Assembly (NCBI GenBank): GCA_900104495.1 | Contig: FMXS01000012.1 | Location: 1 to 64,000 of the forward strand | Direction of reading: 5' to 3' | Origin: Ruminococcaceae bacterium FB2012 | Lineage (GTDB): Bacteria; Bacillota; Clostridia; Oscillospirales; Ruminococcaceae | Length of the DNA: 64,000 nt | In this document: piece by piece, positions 31,365 to 41,225 of the stretch | Numbering within the stretch: the first letter of the stretch is position 1 | Layout: each line of letters opens with the position of its first letter | Notes under the pieces: generated by a model | Told to the model about the DNA's origin: nothing | Seen by the model: the letters and a program-made list of their open reading frames with translations, nothing else | The model's database searches: none | Translations under genes and position numbers: made by a program

Positions 31365-32660
31365 TCAATTCTTGAATCTGACCTTAATAGCATTCGCGTG
31401 AGCGGTAAGGCCTTCCTTTTCAGCCACGAGGACGATATCGTCCTTAGCCTCGCGCAAAGCGTCTTCCGTATAGTAGATAAAGCTCATGCGCTTCTCAAAG
31501 CTGTTGACGCCGAGAGGCGAGAAGAAGCGGGCGGTCCCGCTGGTGGGAAGCACATGATTGGGTCCCGCATAATAATCTCCGAGAGGCTCCGGAGCATAGT
31601 CGCCGAGGAATACCGAGCCGGCGTTATTCAGCTTCCCGATATACTCCATAGGATTCTCGAACAGCACTTCAAGGTGTTCCGGAGCAAGACGGTTGGCTAT
31701 CTCGCAGGCCTGATCGCGGGTGGAGCAGATTATGATCGCTCCGAAATCCGAAAGTGAGATGTCAATGATCTCCTTGCGGGCCAGCTCTTGCACCTGTCGG
31801 TTTATCTCCTTTACGGTCTCGTCAGCCAGCTTTTCGCTTGTAGTTACAAGGATCGCCGAAGCAAGTTTGTCATGCTCGGCCTGTGACATAAGATCGGCGG
31901 CAACGAACTCCGGCTTTGCGGAATCGTCGGCAATAACAAGTATCTCGCTGGGGCCGGCGATCATATCAATATCAACGGTGCCGTAAAGCAGCTTCTTGGC
32001 TGTGGCAACATAAATGTTTCCCGGGCCGACTATCTTATCCACCTTTGGGATCTCCTCGGTGCCGTAGGCAAGTGCAGCGATAGCCTGAGCTCCGCCTGCA
32101 AGGAAGATGCGGTCAACTCCGCAGAGAGCCGCCGCCACAAGGATATCCTTGTTGGGTGTGCCGTCCTTCAGCGGAGGAGTGACCATTATGATCTCCTTGA
32201 CACCTGCGATCTTCGCGGGGATAGCATTCATAAGCACCGACGAAGGATAAGCCGCCGTACCGCCGGGAACATACAGTCCGACTCTTTCAAGTCCTCTTAC
32301 TCTCTGTCCGAGGATAACTCCATTTTCCTTGGGATTTATAAAGGACTGAGATTTCTGTCTGTTGTGGAAATCCGAGATGTTCTCAATGCAGTTGAGCAGT
32401 GCTTCGGTAAAGGCGGGATCCGCTTCGGTGAGAGCGTCATTGATAACATCTCTCGGTACCTCGTAATACTGCGGGAGTTTTCCGTCAAATTTTTCGGTAT
32501 AAGCCTTGACCGCGCTGTCACCGCCGTTTTTAACGGTCTCGATTATCTCGCTGACCACTGCGGTAACTTTTTTATCGGTCTCGCCGCTGCGCTTTTCCAC
32601 GAGTTTGAAAAACTCTTCCTCGTCAACGCCGTTGGCGTATATCTTTTTTATTTCAGGCAT
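31365..32660 (-). CDS. hisD: Histidinol dehydrogenase
   Basis: Zn-dependent two-step oxidation of histidinol to histidine. VGLYVPGGTAAYPSSVLMNAIPAKIAGV, AGGAQAIAALAYGT, KIVGPGNIYV, MIAGPSEILV and LAPEHLEV are characteristic. ATG 32660 is preferred over 32666 because the GGAGG carried by the last codons of hisG ends right at 32666 and leaves 6 bases to 32660. About 431 aa. Confidence 0.96.
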   Translation of the reverse strand: MPEIKKIYANGVDEEEFFKLVEKRSGETDKKVTAVVSEIIETVKNGGDSAVKAYTEKFDGKLPQYYEVPRDVINDALTEADPAFTEALLNCIENISDFHNRQKSQSFINPKENGVILGQRVRGLERVGLYVPGGTAAYPSSVLMNAIPAKIAGVKEIIMVTPPLKDGTPNKDILVAAALCGVDRIFLAGGAQAIAALAYGTEEIPKVDKIVGPGNIYVATAKKLLYGTVDIDMIAGPSEILVIADDSAKPEFVAADLMSQAEHDKLASAILVTTSEKLADETVKEINRQVQELARKEIIDISLSDFGAIIICSTRDQACEIANRLAPEHLEVLFENPMEYIGKLNNAGSVFLGDYAPEPLGDYYAGPNHVLPTSGTARFFSPLGVNSFEKRMSFIYYTEDALREAKDDIVLVAEKEGLTAHANAIKVRFKN

Positions 32661-32662
32661 AT

Positions 32663-33298
32663 TCATCCTCCTATATTCTTTTCTACCAGCTCAACAAAGC
32701 TTTCTATCTCCTGCTGTCTGAGCTTCATGCTGACAGTGTTAACGATCAGCCTTGCCGAAACAGGAACGATATCCTCTATAACTTCAAGCCCGTTTTCCTT
32801 GAGTGTGGTGCCGGTCTCAACGATATCGACGATACCGTCCGCAAGTTCAAGCAGAGGAGCAAGCTCCACCGAGCCCTCGATCTTGACGATATCCACATCC
32901 ATACCCTTGCTCTCAAAATAGTTCCTTGTTATGGTAGGATACTTTGTAGCCACGGTCTTGACCTTATATCCCCCGTAGAAGGAAGAGCCCTTCTTGACAG
33001 CAAGAGCAAATCTGCATCTGCCGAAGCCGAGATCAACAAGCTCAAAGAAAGTGCCCTGCATCTCCATGATAGTGTCCTTGCCCACAACGCCCATATCGCA
33101 GACACCGTGTTCAACATAGGTGATAACATCGTTGGCCTTGGCAAGCACGACTTCCATATTTCCGTCGGGCACCGGAAGGATCAGCTTCCTTCCCTTTTCT
33201 CTGACAGCGGTACAGTCATAGCCGATCTTTTCAAGCAGGCCCACCGTGTCCTTTTCAAGTCTGCCCTTTGTAAGGGCTATTCTAAGCGGTCTATTCAT
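32663..33298 (-). CDS. hisG: ATP phosphoribosyltransferase, short form
   Basis: Catalyses the first step of histidine synthesis. LRIALTKGRLEKDTVGLLEKIGYDC and DIVETGTTLKENGLEVIEDI are typical. At 211 aa it is the short type that lacks the regulatory domain and needs HisZ, encoded just upstream. GAGGG precedes ATG. Confidence 0.95.
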   Translation of the reverse strand: MNRPLRIALTKGRLEKDTVGLLEKIGYDCTAVREKGRKLILPVPDGNMEVVLAKANDVITYVEHGVCDMGVVGKDTIMEMQGTFFELVDLGFGRCRFALAVKKGSSFYGGYKVKTVATKYPTITRNYFESKGMDVDIVKIEGSVELAPLLELADGIVDIVETGTTLKENGLEVIEDIVPVSARLIVNTVSMKLRQQEIESFVELVEKNIGG

Positions 33299-33309
33299 TG
33301 TTCAAGCCC

Positions 33310-34509
33310 TCACAACTCAATTTTTTCGGTCTTTCCGCCGATAACATAAATGGTATGTATACCGCGCTTTACAGCATATTCCTTAGTGGCCTCCAGCGTG
33401 GAATGCAGACCGATCTCAGCGACTTTACCGCTGTTGACGATCTCTCTTGCAAACGCAACAGCCTCGGCGGAATGCCCTGCCTCCGCAAATATTATGCAGT
33501 CGGGAGCGGAAATTGAAGGCGCGAGTTCGTTCTTTCTGAGATAATTTGCGGCATCATCGCAGTTGACTCCGAAGCCGACAGCGGGACATGGTCTTCCGAA
33601 TTCTCCCAGCAGTCCGTCGTAGCGTCCGCCTTTCAGCACCGACTGTCCCACGCCGGAAAGATAGCCTTTGAAAACGATACCCGTGTAGTAGTCCACATGG
33701 CTTACGATACCGAGATCGACGGAGATCTTTCCGCCGTATCCAAGCTCGGAGAGTTTTCCGTAGACATCCTTCAGATGCATAAGGATAGCGTCGATCCTGC
33801 CATCGGTGAACAGAGCTGCTGCTTTGTCAAAGACCTCGGCACCGCCGAAAAGCCTCGGGAGCGCCTTCAAAGCAGCGGCGACCGGCTTCGGACCGACTTC
33901 ATCAAGTATATCATTGAGCGCAGGATAATTCTTGGCCGAGATCAGCAGTCTGATCTCCTCACGGGTGCTTTCATCGGCTTCGAGCTTGGAGACAAGCTCC
34001 TTGAAATAACCGATGTCACCGATCTCAAAGCGGAAATTATCGGCATCGAAACTGCGGAGAGCTTCAAGAGCGAGACACATCGCTTCGTAGTCTGCCCGCT
34101 CCTTATCCTCGCCGCCGATAAGCTCTATTCCGGACTGGAAGATCTCGTCCGAACGGCCTTTAAGCAGCGCGTTGTTCTCGTACACAGCCTGATTGTAAAA
34201 CAGCCTCAAAGGAAGCACTGCAGAAGCCAGCCTTGTGGAAGCAAGACGGGCTATCGGGATCGTCGAATCCGGGCGGATCGTGATAAGCCTGCCCTTGGAA
34301 TCTGTCAGCTTATACATTCTCTCCTGCCGGAAATGACGTGAACTTCCGCTGAACAGATCATAGAATTCTATACCCGGGGTCACTACCTCGCTGTAGCCGA
34401 AACTCTTAAACAGAGCGGCAAGTTTCATTTCGACCTCCCGGCGGGCAAGGCAATCGTTGAACAGCAGATCGCGGGTGCCCTCGGGAGTGATCAGATCATT
34501 CTTTTTCAT
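33310..34509 (-). CDS. hisZ: ATP phosphoribosyltransferase regulatory subunit
   Basis: Class II aminoacyl-tRNA-synthetase-like protein that pairs with short HisG. TPEGTRDLLFNDC (motif region), YSEVVTPGIEFYDLFSG, YKLTDSKGRLITIRPDSTIPIAR (motif 2) and GVGQSVLKGGRYDGLLGEFG are present. 399 aa, but without the anticodon-binding motifs of true HisRS. First gene of the his operon. Confidence 0.92.
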   Translation of the reverse strand: MKKNDLITPEGTRDLLFNDCLARREVEMKLAALFKSFGYSEVVTPGIEFYDLFSGSSRHFRQERMYKLTDSKGRLITIRPDSTIPIARLASTRLASAVLPLRLFYNQAVYENNALLKGRSDEIFQSGIELIGGEDKERADYEAMCLALEALRSFDADNFRFEIGDIGYFKELVSKLEADESTREEIRLLISAKNYPALNDILDEVGPKPVAAALKALPRLFGGAEVFDKAAALFTDGRIDAILMHLKDVYGKLSELGYGGKISVDLGIVSHVDYYTGIVFKGYLSGVGQSVLKGGRYDGLLGEFGRPCPAVGFGVNCDDAANYLRKNELAPSISAPDCIIFAEAGHSAEAVAFAREIVNSGKVAEIGLHSTLEATKEYAVKRGIHTIYVIGGKTEKIEL

Positions 34510-34568
34510 AAGTTTCTCCTGGTTTAGCGTATTAAAGTGTTACTATATTATCATATTAGCATAGTATT

Positions 34569-34597
34569 ATAATAACATATGAAACGTCTTATGTCAA
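34569..34597 (-). promoter_or_regulatory. Promoter of the his operon
   Basis: Minus strand TTGACA (complement of 34592-34597), 17 bases, TATTAT (complement of 34569-34574). The 60-base leader is A+T-rich and shows no His-rich leader peptide or T-box. Confidence 0.78.
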
Positions 34598-34623
34598 TCC
34601 GATGCTGACAAGTTCTCAGCATA

Positions 34624-37600
34624 TTACAAATTGAACAAAGATATTTGATTCGATTTAGGCAGATCACCGAAGGCGCCGTTCATTTCAAGAGCTTCTATAA
34701 CGCTCTTTCCAAGGCCGCTCTTCTGCTGAAATTCCTCAATGGAAATGAAATCGTTCTTCTGAGCCATATCAAACAGTTGTCTAGCGGCATTGGCGCCTAC
34801 GCCGGAAAGCGAGCAGAAAGGCATACGAAGCTTGCCGTCCTCGATGCGGTAGATAGTAGCGTGAGACTTGAATATATTGACCGGCAGGAACTCAAATCCG
34901 CGGCAGTACATCTCATAGATCAGCATCAGAGTTTCAAGGATGCCGCCTTCCTTGTCGGTGATATCGTCCTTGCCTCTGCCGTTTAGCTCGTCGATACGCA
35001 TTTTCACAAAATGCTTGCCCTTGATTGCCGTTTCGGCCTCAAAATCCTCGCCTCTGACCGTAAACAGAGATGCATAGAATTCCAGCGGCTTGTAGATCTT
35101 GAACCAGCAGAGCTTGATAGCAGACGTAACATAAGCCGCGGCGTGAGCCTTCGGGAACATATACTTGATCTTCATACAGGAGTCGATATACCACTGAGGA
35201 ACATTATGGGCAAGCATATCCTTCTTCATTTCATCGGTCAGCAGTTTGGGCGCGTTACCCTTTCTGGTGATCTCCATGATCTTGAAGGAGAGGGACTTGT
35301 CCATTCCGTGATAGATCAGATATGTCATGATACTGTCACGGGTACCGATAACTTCGGAAATTGTGCAGGTGCCGTTATGGATAAGGTCTCTTGCGTTGCC
35401 GAGCCATACATCCGTACCGTGGGACAGGCCGGATATCTGAAGCAGATCGCTGAAATTCTGCGGCTTCGCTTCAAGAAGCATCCCGCAGACAAACTTTGTG
35501 CCCATTTCGGGGATGCCGAGAGTGCCGGTTTCCCAACCCAGTTCTTCCTTGGAAACTCCGAGAGCTTCGGGAGAAGTAAACAGCGAGTAAACCTGTTTAT
35601 CAGACATGGGGATCTCAAGGATGTCAAGACCGGTCATGTCTTCAAGGTATTTATAAAGCGTGGGAACATCGTGTCCCAGCTCGTCCAGCTTCAGAATAGT
35701 ATCGTGAAGCGAATGGAAGTCGAAGTGAGTAGTCACAATATCGGAATCTGTTTTTTCGGCAGGGTGCTGAACAGGCGTGAAATCATACACCTCGTAATCA
35801 GAGGGGATGACTACCATTCCGCCGGGATGCTGCCCCGTCGTTCTCTTAACATTGAGACAGCCTGCCGCAAGCCTTGCCTTTTCAGCATCGTTAACGGCCC
35901 TGCCTCTCTCTTCAAGATATTTCAGCACATAGCCGTAAGCGGTCTTTTCGGCAACGCCGCCGATGGTACCGGCCTTGAAAACGTGATCCGCACCGAAAAG
36001 AAATTCCGTATATTTGTGAGCACTTCCTTGATAATCGCCGGAGAAATTAAGGTCGATATCCGGTGCCTTATCTCCGTTGAATCCGAGGAAGGTCTCAAAG
36101 GGGATATCGTGTCCGTCACGGTAAAGAGGTGCTCCGCATTTCGGGCAGTTCTTTTCGGGAAGATCGTAACCCGAGCCGACAGAACCGTCGGTCACGAATT
36201 CGCTGTAACGGCATTTCTTGCAGAGATAATGCGGCATCAGCGGATTGACCTCGGAAATACCTGACATTGAAGCCACGAAGGATGATCCTACCGAACCACG
36301 GGAACCTACTTGATAACCGTGGTCTACGGAATCCTTTACCAGCTTCTGAGAGATCATATACAGCACTGCAAAACCGTGTTTGATAATGGAAGTAAGCTCA
36401 CGATCGAGCCTGTCGTACACTATCGCGGGAATATGCGATTTAAAGGGCTCGTTGATGCCGGTATCTCCTTCGGGGATCTCCACTTCTTCGGGATCGCAGT
36501 CACCGTAGATCGAGCAGGCTTTCTTCCAGCAGATAGTCTGGAGTTCACGCACGGCTCCATCAATAAACGGGGTATATGTACCCTCCGGGAATGCTTTGAG
36601 ATCTCTGTCGATCATATCGGCAAACATATTGGTGTTTGTTACAACGACTTCAAAAGCCTTTTCTTCGCCGAGATAATCAAGGTCTTTGAGCATTTCGTCC
36701 GTGGTCTTGAAATACAGCGGAGGCTGACGGTCGGCATCGGCAAATTTCATGGAAGCCATTATGATAGCTCTGAACTGAGCATCTTTCTTGTCCATGAAAT
36801 GAACGTCACCGGTAGCACATACCGGGATACCAAGTTCTTCACCCAGCCCAACCACAAAACGGTTGATGTCCTTGACCTGTTCTTCGGTATGTATCTCCGT
36901 ATACGGAGGCCTCTCGGACAGGATCATAAACATATTGTTGCCCTGGGGCTGGATCTCAAGATAATCGTAAAAGCTTGCGATCTGCTTTATCTTATCCATC
37001 GGTTCGCCGCGCAGATATGCCTGTATCAGCTCACCGCTCTCGCAGGCACTTCCGATAATAAGACCTTCCCTGTATTTCATCAGTTCCGACTTCGGGATCC
37101 TGGGACGCTTTTTGAAATAGCTGAGATTGGACATTGAGATCAGCTTATACAGATTTTTCAGACCCGTGTTGTTCCTCACAAGGATGATCTGATGATAGTG
37201 CGGGAGCTCGCTTAGATTATCCGTATTGGCCAGAAGAGAATTGAGCATATCAACGCTTACCATAAGCAGAGGATATTTCTCGATGACCATTTTGGCCATT
37301 CTGATAAAAATTTCTCCGAGAACGCGGGAATCCTCGTCCCCTCTGTGATGATTGAAACTGAGCCCGTAATGGTCCGCAAGGGTATTGAGCTTATGATTCT
37401 TGGTCTCGGGCAGCAGTATCTGCGACATCAGCACTGTATCAAGCGAAGTATATTTAAACTTGATATTGTTTTTTCTGAGAGCTTCGTTCAGAAAGCCGGT
37501 GTCAAATCTTGCGTTATGTGCAATAAGCACCGGGTCATCGCCGCAGAATTCTATAAAGCTTTTTATAGCATCCGATTCTTCGGCGGCGCCTTTAAGCATA

Positions 37601-39093
37601 TCGTCGGTAATATGCGTAAGCTCGACTATCTCGGTCTCCAGCGGTTCGTGGGGATCGATAAGCATATCAAAGCTGTCAACGATCTCCAGCCCGCGGAGCT
37701 TTACCGCACCTATCTCAATGATCTTGTTCTTATCGGGCTGAGTTCCCGTAGTTTCAAGATCAAAGACGATAAGCTCATCGGTAAGCAGACTGTGGCTCAA
37801 GCCCTTAACGATGTTAATATCATTATTGACTTCATATGCCTCAATACCGTAGATCGCTTTGAACTCCTTTTTATCCTTGCGGAGCTTTGATACTGCCGAC
37901 ATAGCATCGGGGAAGCCTTGAACGACACCGTGATCGGTAATAGCTATCGCCTTATGGCCCCATTCAAACGCCCTGTTTACCAGCTTGCTTGCGGCAGGGA
38001 GCGCATCCATAGCGGACATATTTGTATGGCAATGCAGTTCAACACGCTTTTGCTCTGAAAGGTCCTTTTGCTTTTCCTGCTTTACGAGCATGATATTGGT
38101 AGGTTCAAAGTTCAGGACGTGAGTGTAGTTATCGAATTTCAATTTGCCGGAGCAGATCAACGTCGATCCGACTTTGATATTGCTGAGGATGTTTTCGACC
38201 TCTGCCTTGCCGGTCTGCTTTGTAAAGCGGGAGACCTTTGAGCCGCCGAGCATCTTCAGCTGTACGGAATATGTAAAGTCGGTAAGATAAATGCCTGCTA
38301 TCAGCATCTCACCGTTTTTGGAATCTCTGGTGTCGATCTTGAAAACCTCGCCCCAGACCGTATAAACGGTATCGCTTTCCTCCTCGGGCAGACGCTTCAT
38401 CTCTGTCACTTCGGCCGACGATGAAATAGGTGCACCTTTAAGGACAAGAGCGCCTTCGCCTATCAGACCGAGCCTTGTAAAGTCGATATCCGCTTTTCTG
38501 AATTCGGGAGCAGGGTTTTTACTCTCCTGCTTTGCATTCGGCTGCTGAGCAACAACCGGCGCAGAAGTACGAAGCAAACTGATCCTTTCTTCATACTGTT
38601 TTTCAAGTTCGTTTTCGGGGATTTCGGTAACGCCGGAAAGCTCCACTGTTACCTCGGCAGAGAAAAGCTCTCTGACAAGATTCCGGAAGATACCCTTAAA
38701 ATCTGCTTTTTCAAGGATCGAAAGACCGCCGTGCATAAGTCTTATCTTAAAGCAGCTGAATTCAAAATCAGCCTCTGCGTCATTAAAATATCCGTTAACG
38801 ACGGAGCAGCGCTGTTTCATATACTGGATAAGCTGAGGAAAATAATCTGCCGTCAGCTTATCGGGGGTATATCTGCAATGTATCTTAAAGCTCTGAACTT
38901 TAAGAAGCTTTTCAAGCTTACGTTCGCAATCGCTTATAACATCCCAGTTTATCGGTTCATCAAATTTCACGGTTACGTCAAGTGACAGAGTTGTTTCATC
39001 GTAACAGAGCTTCAGCACCTGACCGTTTTCAATATCTCGCGGGATATACTGTTCATATCCCGCAAAAAGGTCTGCAAACCTGTATGTATTCAT
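34624..39093 (-). CDS. polC: DNA polymerase III alpha subunit, PolC type
   Basis: Replicative polymerase of low-GC Gram-positives, 1489 aa. Parts in order: N-terminal domain, OB fold (about 240-335), first half of PHP (ELHCHTNMSAMDALP, about 350), inserted 3'-5' exonuclease (LIVFDLETTGTQPDK, about 440), second half of PHP, zinc-binding cysteines (CKKCRYSEF and CPKCGAPLY, about 955-985), polymerase core (DKAPDIDLNFSGDYQ, about 1010), and helix-hairpin-helix plus C-terminal region. Last gene of the pyrH-polC cluster, 8 bases after ispG. Confidence 0.97.
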   Translation of the reverse strand: MNTYRFADLFAGYEQYIPRDIENGQVLKLCYDETTLSLDVTVKFDEPINWDVISDCERKLEKLLKVQSFKIHCRYTPDKLTADYFPQLIQYMKQRCSVVNGYFNDAEADFEFSCFKIRLMHGGLSILEKADFKGIFRNLVRELFSAEVTVELSGVTEIPENELEKQYEERISLLRTSAPVVAQQPNAKQESKNPAPEFRKADIDFTRLGLIGEGALVLKGAPISSSAEVTEMKRLPEEESDTVYTVWGEVFKIDTRDSKNGEMLIAGIYLTDFTYSVQLKMLGGSKVSRFTKQTGKAEVENILSNIKVGSTLICSGKLKFDNYTHVLNFEPTNIMLVKQEKQKDLSEQKRVELHCHTNMSAMDALPAASKLVNRAFEWGHKAIAITDHGVVQGFPDAMSAVSKLRKDKKEFKAIYGIEAYEVNNDINIVKGLSHSLLTDELIVFDLETTGTQPDKNKIIEIGAVKLRGLEIVDSFDMLIDPHEPLETEIVELTHITDDMLKGAAEESDAIKSFIEFCGDDPVLIAHNARFDTGFLNEALRKNNIKFKYTSLDTVLMSQILLPETKNHKLNTLADHYGLSFNHHRGDEDSRVLGEIFIRMAKMVIEKYPLLMVSVDMLNSLLANTDNLSELPHYHQIILVRNNTGLKNLYKLISMSNLSYFKKRPRIPKSELMKYREGLIIGSACESGELIQAYLRGEPMDKIKQIASFYDYLEIQPQGNNMFMILSERPPYTEIHTEEQVKDINRFVVGLGEELGIPVCATGDVHFMDKKDAQFRAIIMASMKFADADRQPPLYFKTTDEMLKDLDYLGEEKAFEVVVTNTNMFADMIDRDLKAFPEGTYTPFIDGAVRELQTICWKKACSIYGDCDPEEVEIPEGDTGINEPFKSHIPAIVYDRLDRELTSIIKHGFAVLYMISQKLVKDSVDHGYQVGSRGSVGSSFVASMSGISEVNPLMPHYLCKKCRYSEFVTDGSVGSGYDLPEKNCPKCGAPLYRDGHDIPFETFLGFNGDKAPDIDLNFSGDYQGSAHKYTEFLFGADHVFKAGTIGGVAEKTAYGYVLKYLEERGRAVNDAEKARLAAGCLNVKRTTGQHPGGMVVIPSDYEVYDFTPVQHPAEKTDSDIVTTHFDFHSLHDTILKLDELGHDVPTLYKYLEDMTGLDILEIPMSDKQVYSLFTSPEALGVSKEELGWETGTLGIPEMGTKFVCGMLLEAKPQNFSDLLQISGLSHGTDVWLGNARDLIHNGTCTISEVIGTRDSIMTYLIYHGMDKSLSFKIMEITRKGNAPKLLTDEMKKDMLAHNVPQWYIDSCMKIKYMFPKAHAAAYVTSAIKLCWFKIYKPLEFYASLFTVRGEDFEAETAIKGKHFVKMRIDELNGRGKDDITDKEGGILETLMLIYEMYCRGFEFLPVNIFKSHATIYRIEDGKLRMPFCSLSGVGANAARQLFDMAQKNDFISIEEFQQKSGLGKSVIEALEMNGAFGDLPKSNQISLFNL

Positions 39094-39101
39094 AATCCAC
39101 C

Positions 39102-40142
39102 TTAAATCTTTTCTATCTCATCCAACAATGCCGAAAGCGCTTCGGCTTCATCAACTTTTCTTATCATCTGTCCTTTTGCAAAAAGCACGGCGCAGCCGTC
39201 GCCGCCGGCTATGCCTATATCTGCGTTGCCGGATTCTCCGATCCCGTTGACGACGCAGCCCATAACAGCCACCGTTATATCCTTGTCGATATCCTTCACC
39301 GCATCCTCTACCTTCTTGGCAAGAGAGATAAGGTCGATCTTTGTGCGGCCGCAGGTCGGGCAGGAAACGATCTTCACGCCTCTCCCCTTCCCGATAGCTT
39401 TGAGGATATCCTTGGCTGCATATATCTCGTTTACCGGGTCGTCCGTCAAAGAGACTCTTATAGTCTCTCCTATACCGTCGCAGAGCAGCGAGCCTATACC
39501 AACGGCGGATTTAATAATTCCCATGCGCTGGGTGCCGGCTTCGGTCACGCCCAAGTGCAGAGGATAATCACACTTTTCCGCAAGCAGACGGTAAGCGCCT
39601 ATCATCGTGGGAACATCCGAAGATTTCAGAGAAATAACGATATCCTCAAAATCGCAGTCTTCAAGTATGCGGACGTGTCTCAAAGCACTTTCAACAAGAG
39701 CCTCGGGAGTGGGCCTGCCGTATTTTTCAAGCAGGTCCTTTTCCAGCGAACCGCCGTTAACACCGATGCGGATAGGGATTCCCCTGCTCTGACAAGCCTT
39801 TACCACAGCCTTTACCTTATCCATTGAGCCGATATTTCCGGGATTGATGCGTATTTTATCAATACCTGCCTCCGCAGCAGCGACGGCGAGCCTGTAATCA
39901 AAATGGATATCCGCCACCAGCGGGATGTTAATCTTTTCCTTTATCGCAGGGATAAGCCGGACTGCTTCCTTGTTGGGAATAGCAGCCCTGACGATCTCGC
40001 ATCCGGCTTTTTCAAGCTCGACAGCCTGCTTTACAGAGCCCTCAATATCCTCCGCGGGAATGTTCAGCATTGACTGGATATATATTTTCTTTCCGTCAAG
40101 CACGCAATTGCCGACTTTGACGGGACGAACATTTCTATTCAT
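39102..40142 (-). CDS. ispG: 4-hydroxy-3-methylbut-2-en-1-yl diphosphate synthase
   Basis: Fe-S enzyme of the MEP isoprenoid pathway. NRNVRPVKVGN N terminus, VADIHFDYRLA, RINPGNIG, and the cluster ligands in VSCPTCGRTKID plus the distant cysteine in MGCVVNGIGES. 346 aa, the short bacterial form. GAGGTG precedes ATG. In one cluster with dxr, the first committed MEP enzyme. Confidence 0.97.
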   Translation of the reverse strand: MNRNVRPVKVGNCVLDGKKIYIQSMLNIPAEDIEGSVKQAVELEKAGCEIVRAAIPNKEAVRLIPAIKEKINIPLVADIHFDYRLAVAAAEAGIDKIRINPGNIGSMDKVKAVVKACQSRGIPIRIGVNGGSLEKDLLEKYGRPTPEALVESALRHVRILEDCDFEDIVISLKSSDVPTMIGAYRLLAEKCDYPLHLGVTEAGTQRMGIIKSAVGIGSLLCDGIGETIRVSLTDDPVNEIYAAKDILKAIGKGRGVKIVSCPTCGRTKIDLISLAKKVEDAVKDIDKDITVAVMGCVVNGIGESGNADIGIAGGDGCAVLFAKGQMIRKVDEAEALSALLDEIEKI

Positions 40143-40155
40143 TTCAGCACCTCAC

Positions 40156-41202
40156 TCAGAACAGCTTCATAACGTCACTTACGGTAATGACCACCATCAG
40201 AAGCAGCAGGCAGGCCATACCGATCAGGTGGATCAGTCCTTCCTTTTCCCTGGGGACAGGCTTTCGTCTGATAGCTTCGATTATCAGGAACAGCAGTCTG
40301 CCTCCGTCAAGCGCGGGCAGCGGCAGGAGGTTGAACAGTCCGACGTTGATCGTAATAAACGACGCAAGGGACAAAAGCTGTTCCCACAACCCTTTCCAGT
40401 TGATGCCGGATTCCTCGCTGGTCTCGCTCTCGATAACATCACCGATGACATTTACGATGCCCACAGGCCCCGAAAGGTCGCTGAGCTTATACCTTCCGCG
40501 GATCATATCCACAAGGGTGATATAAATAAGTCTGCCGTCTGTAACCGTATGACGGAAAGCATAGGATGTGACGGTAAAGAAATTGGCATCCACCGGCTGA
40601 ACGAAAAAGTCTATATGCATCTTTTTGTCGTTATAGTCGAACTGCACATCGTTCAGTTCCACCTTTTCACCGTTTCTGATGACCACCATATCGAATTTGC
40701 CGTCATCGTCATTCTGGAACTGATAACTCAGATCCATATCGGTGAAAATATGCATCCCGTTGATGCTTACGATCTCGTCTCCGACTTCAAGGCCGGTGAC
40801 ATGGGACCTTGCAGTCTCGCTCTCAAACTTTGAAACAGTTGTGGAAGTTATCGGAGCGGTGATGACTGTATAGATCACAAGCAGGATGAATCCGAGAAGC
40901 AGGTTCATAACGATACCGGCGATCAGAATAGCTCCTCTTTTCGGAATGGATTTGTTGTTAAAGGAACGATCGTCATCCTTGTCGGACTCCTGGTCCTCGC
41001 CCTCCATAGCGCAGTACCCTCCAAAAGGTACTATTCTGAGGGCATAGAGCGTCTCGCCCTTCTGTTTTTTTAATATCGCAGGGCCGAGGCCTATGGAGAA
41101 TTCATTGACCTTAACGCCGCAGAGCTTTGCGACGATAAAGTGGCCGAATTCGTGGATAACGATTATCAGCTCGAAAACGAGCAGTGCTATAAGGATCTTC
41201 AT
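40156..41202 (-). CDS. rseP: Site-2 protease RseP/RasP
   Basis: Membrane zinc metalloprotease that cleaves anti-sigma factors and signal-peptide remnants within the membrane. IHEFGHFIVAK gives the HExxH site in the first helix, one PDZ domain follows (about 125-200), and NLLPLPALDGGRLLF provides the third zinc ligand. Four hydrophobic segments; 348 aa, a single-PDZ form like RasP. Confidence 0.95.
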   Translation of the reverse strand: MKILIALLVFELIIVIHEFGHFIVAKLCGVKVNEFSIGLGPAILKKQKGETLYALRIVPFGGYCAMEGEDQESDKDDDRSFNNKSIPKRGAILIAGIVMNLLLGFILLVIYTVITAPITSTTVSKFESETARSHVTGLEVGDEIVSINGMHIFTDMDLSYQFQNDDDGKFDMVVIRNGEKVELNDVQFDYNDKKMHIDFFVQPVDANFFTVTSYAFRHTVTDGRLIYITLVDMIRGRYKLSDLSGPVGIVNVIGDVIESETSEESGINWKGLWEQLLSLASFITINVGLFNLLPLPALDGGRLLFLIIEAIRRKPVPREKEGLIHLIGMACLLLLMVVITVSDVMKLF

Positions 41203-41225
41203 TGTGCCGCCTTTCTGTTTTGCTG

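Noticed and set aside
35011..36264. 417-codon plus-strand frame
   Set aside because: Antisense to the polymerase core of polC; no motif.
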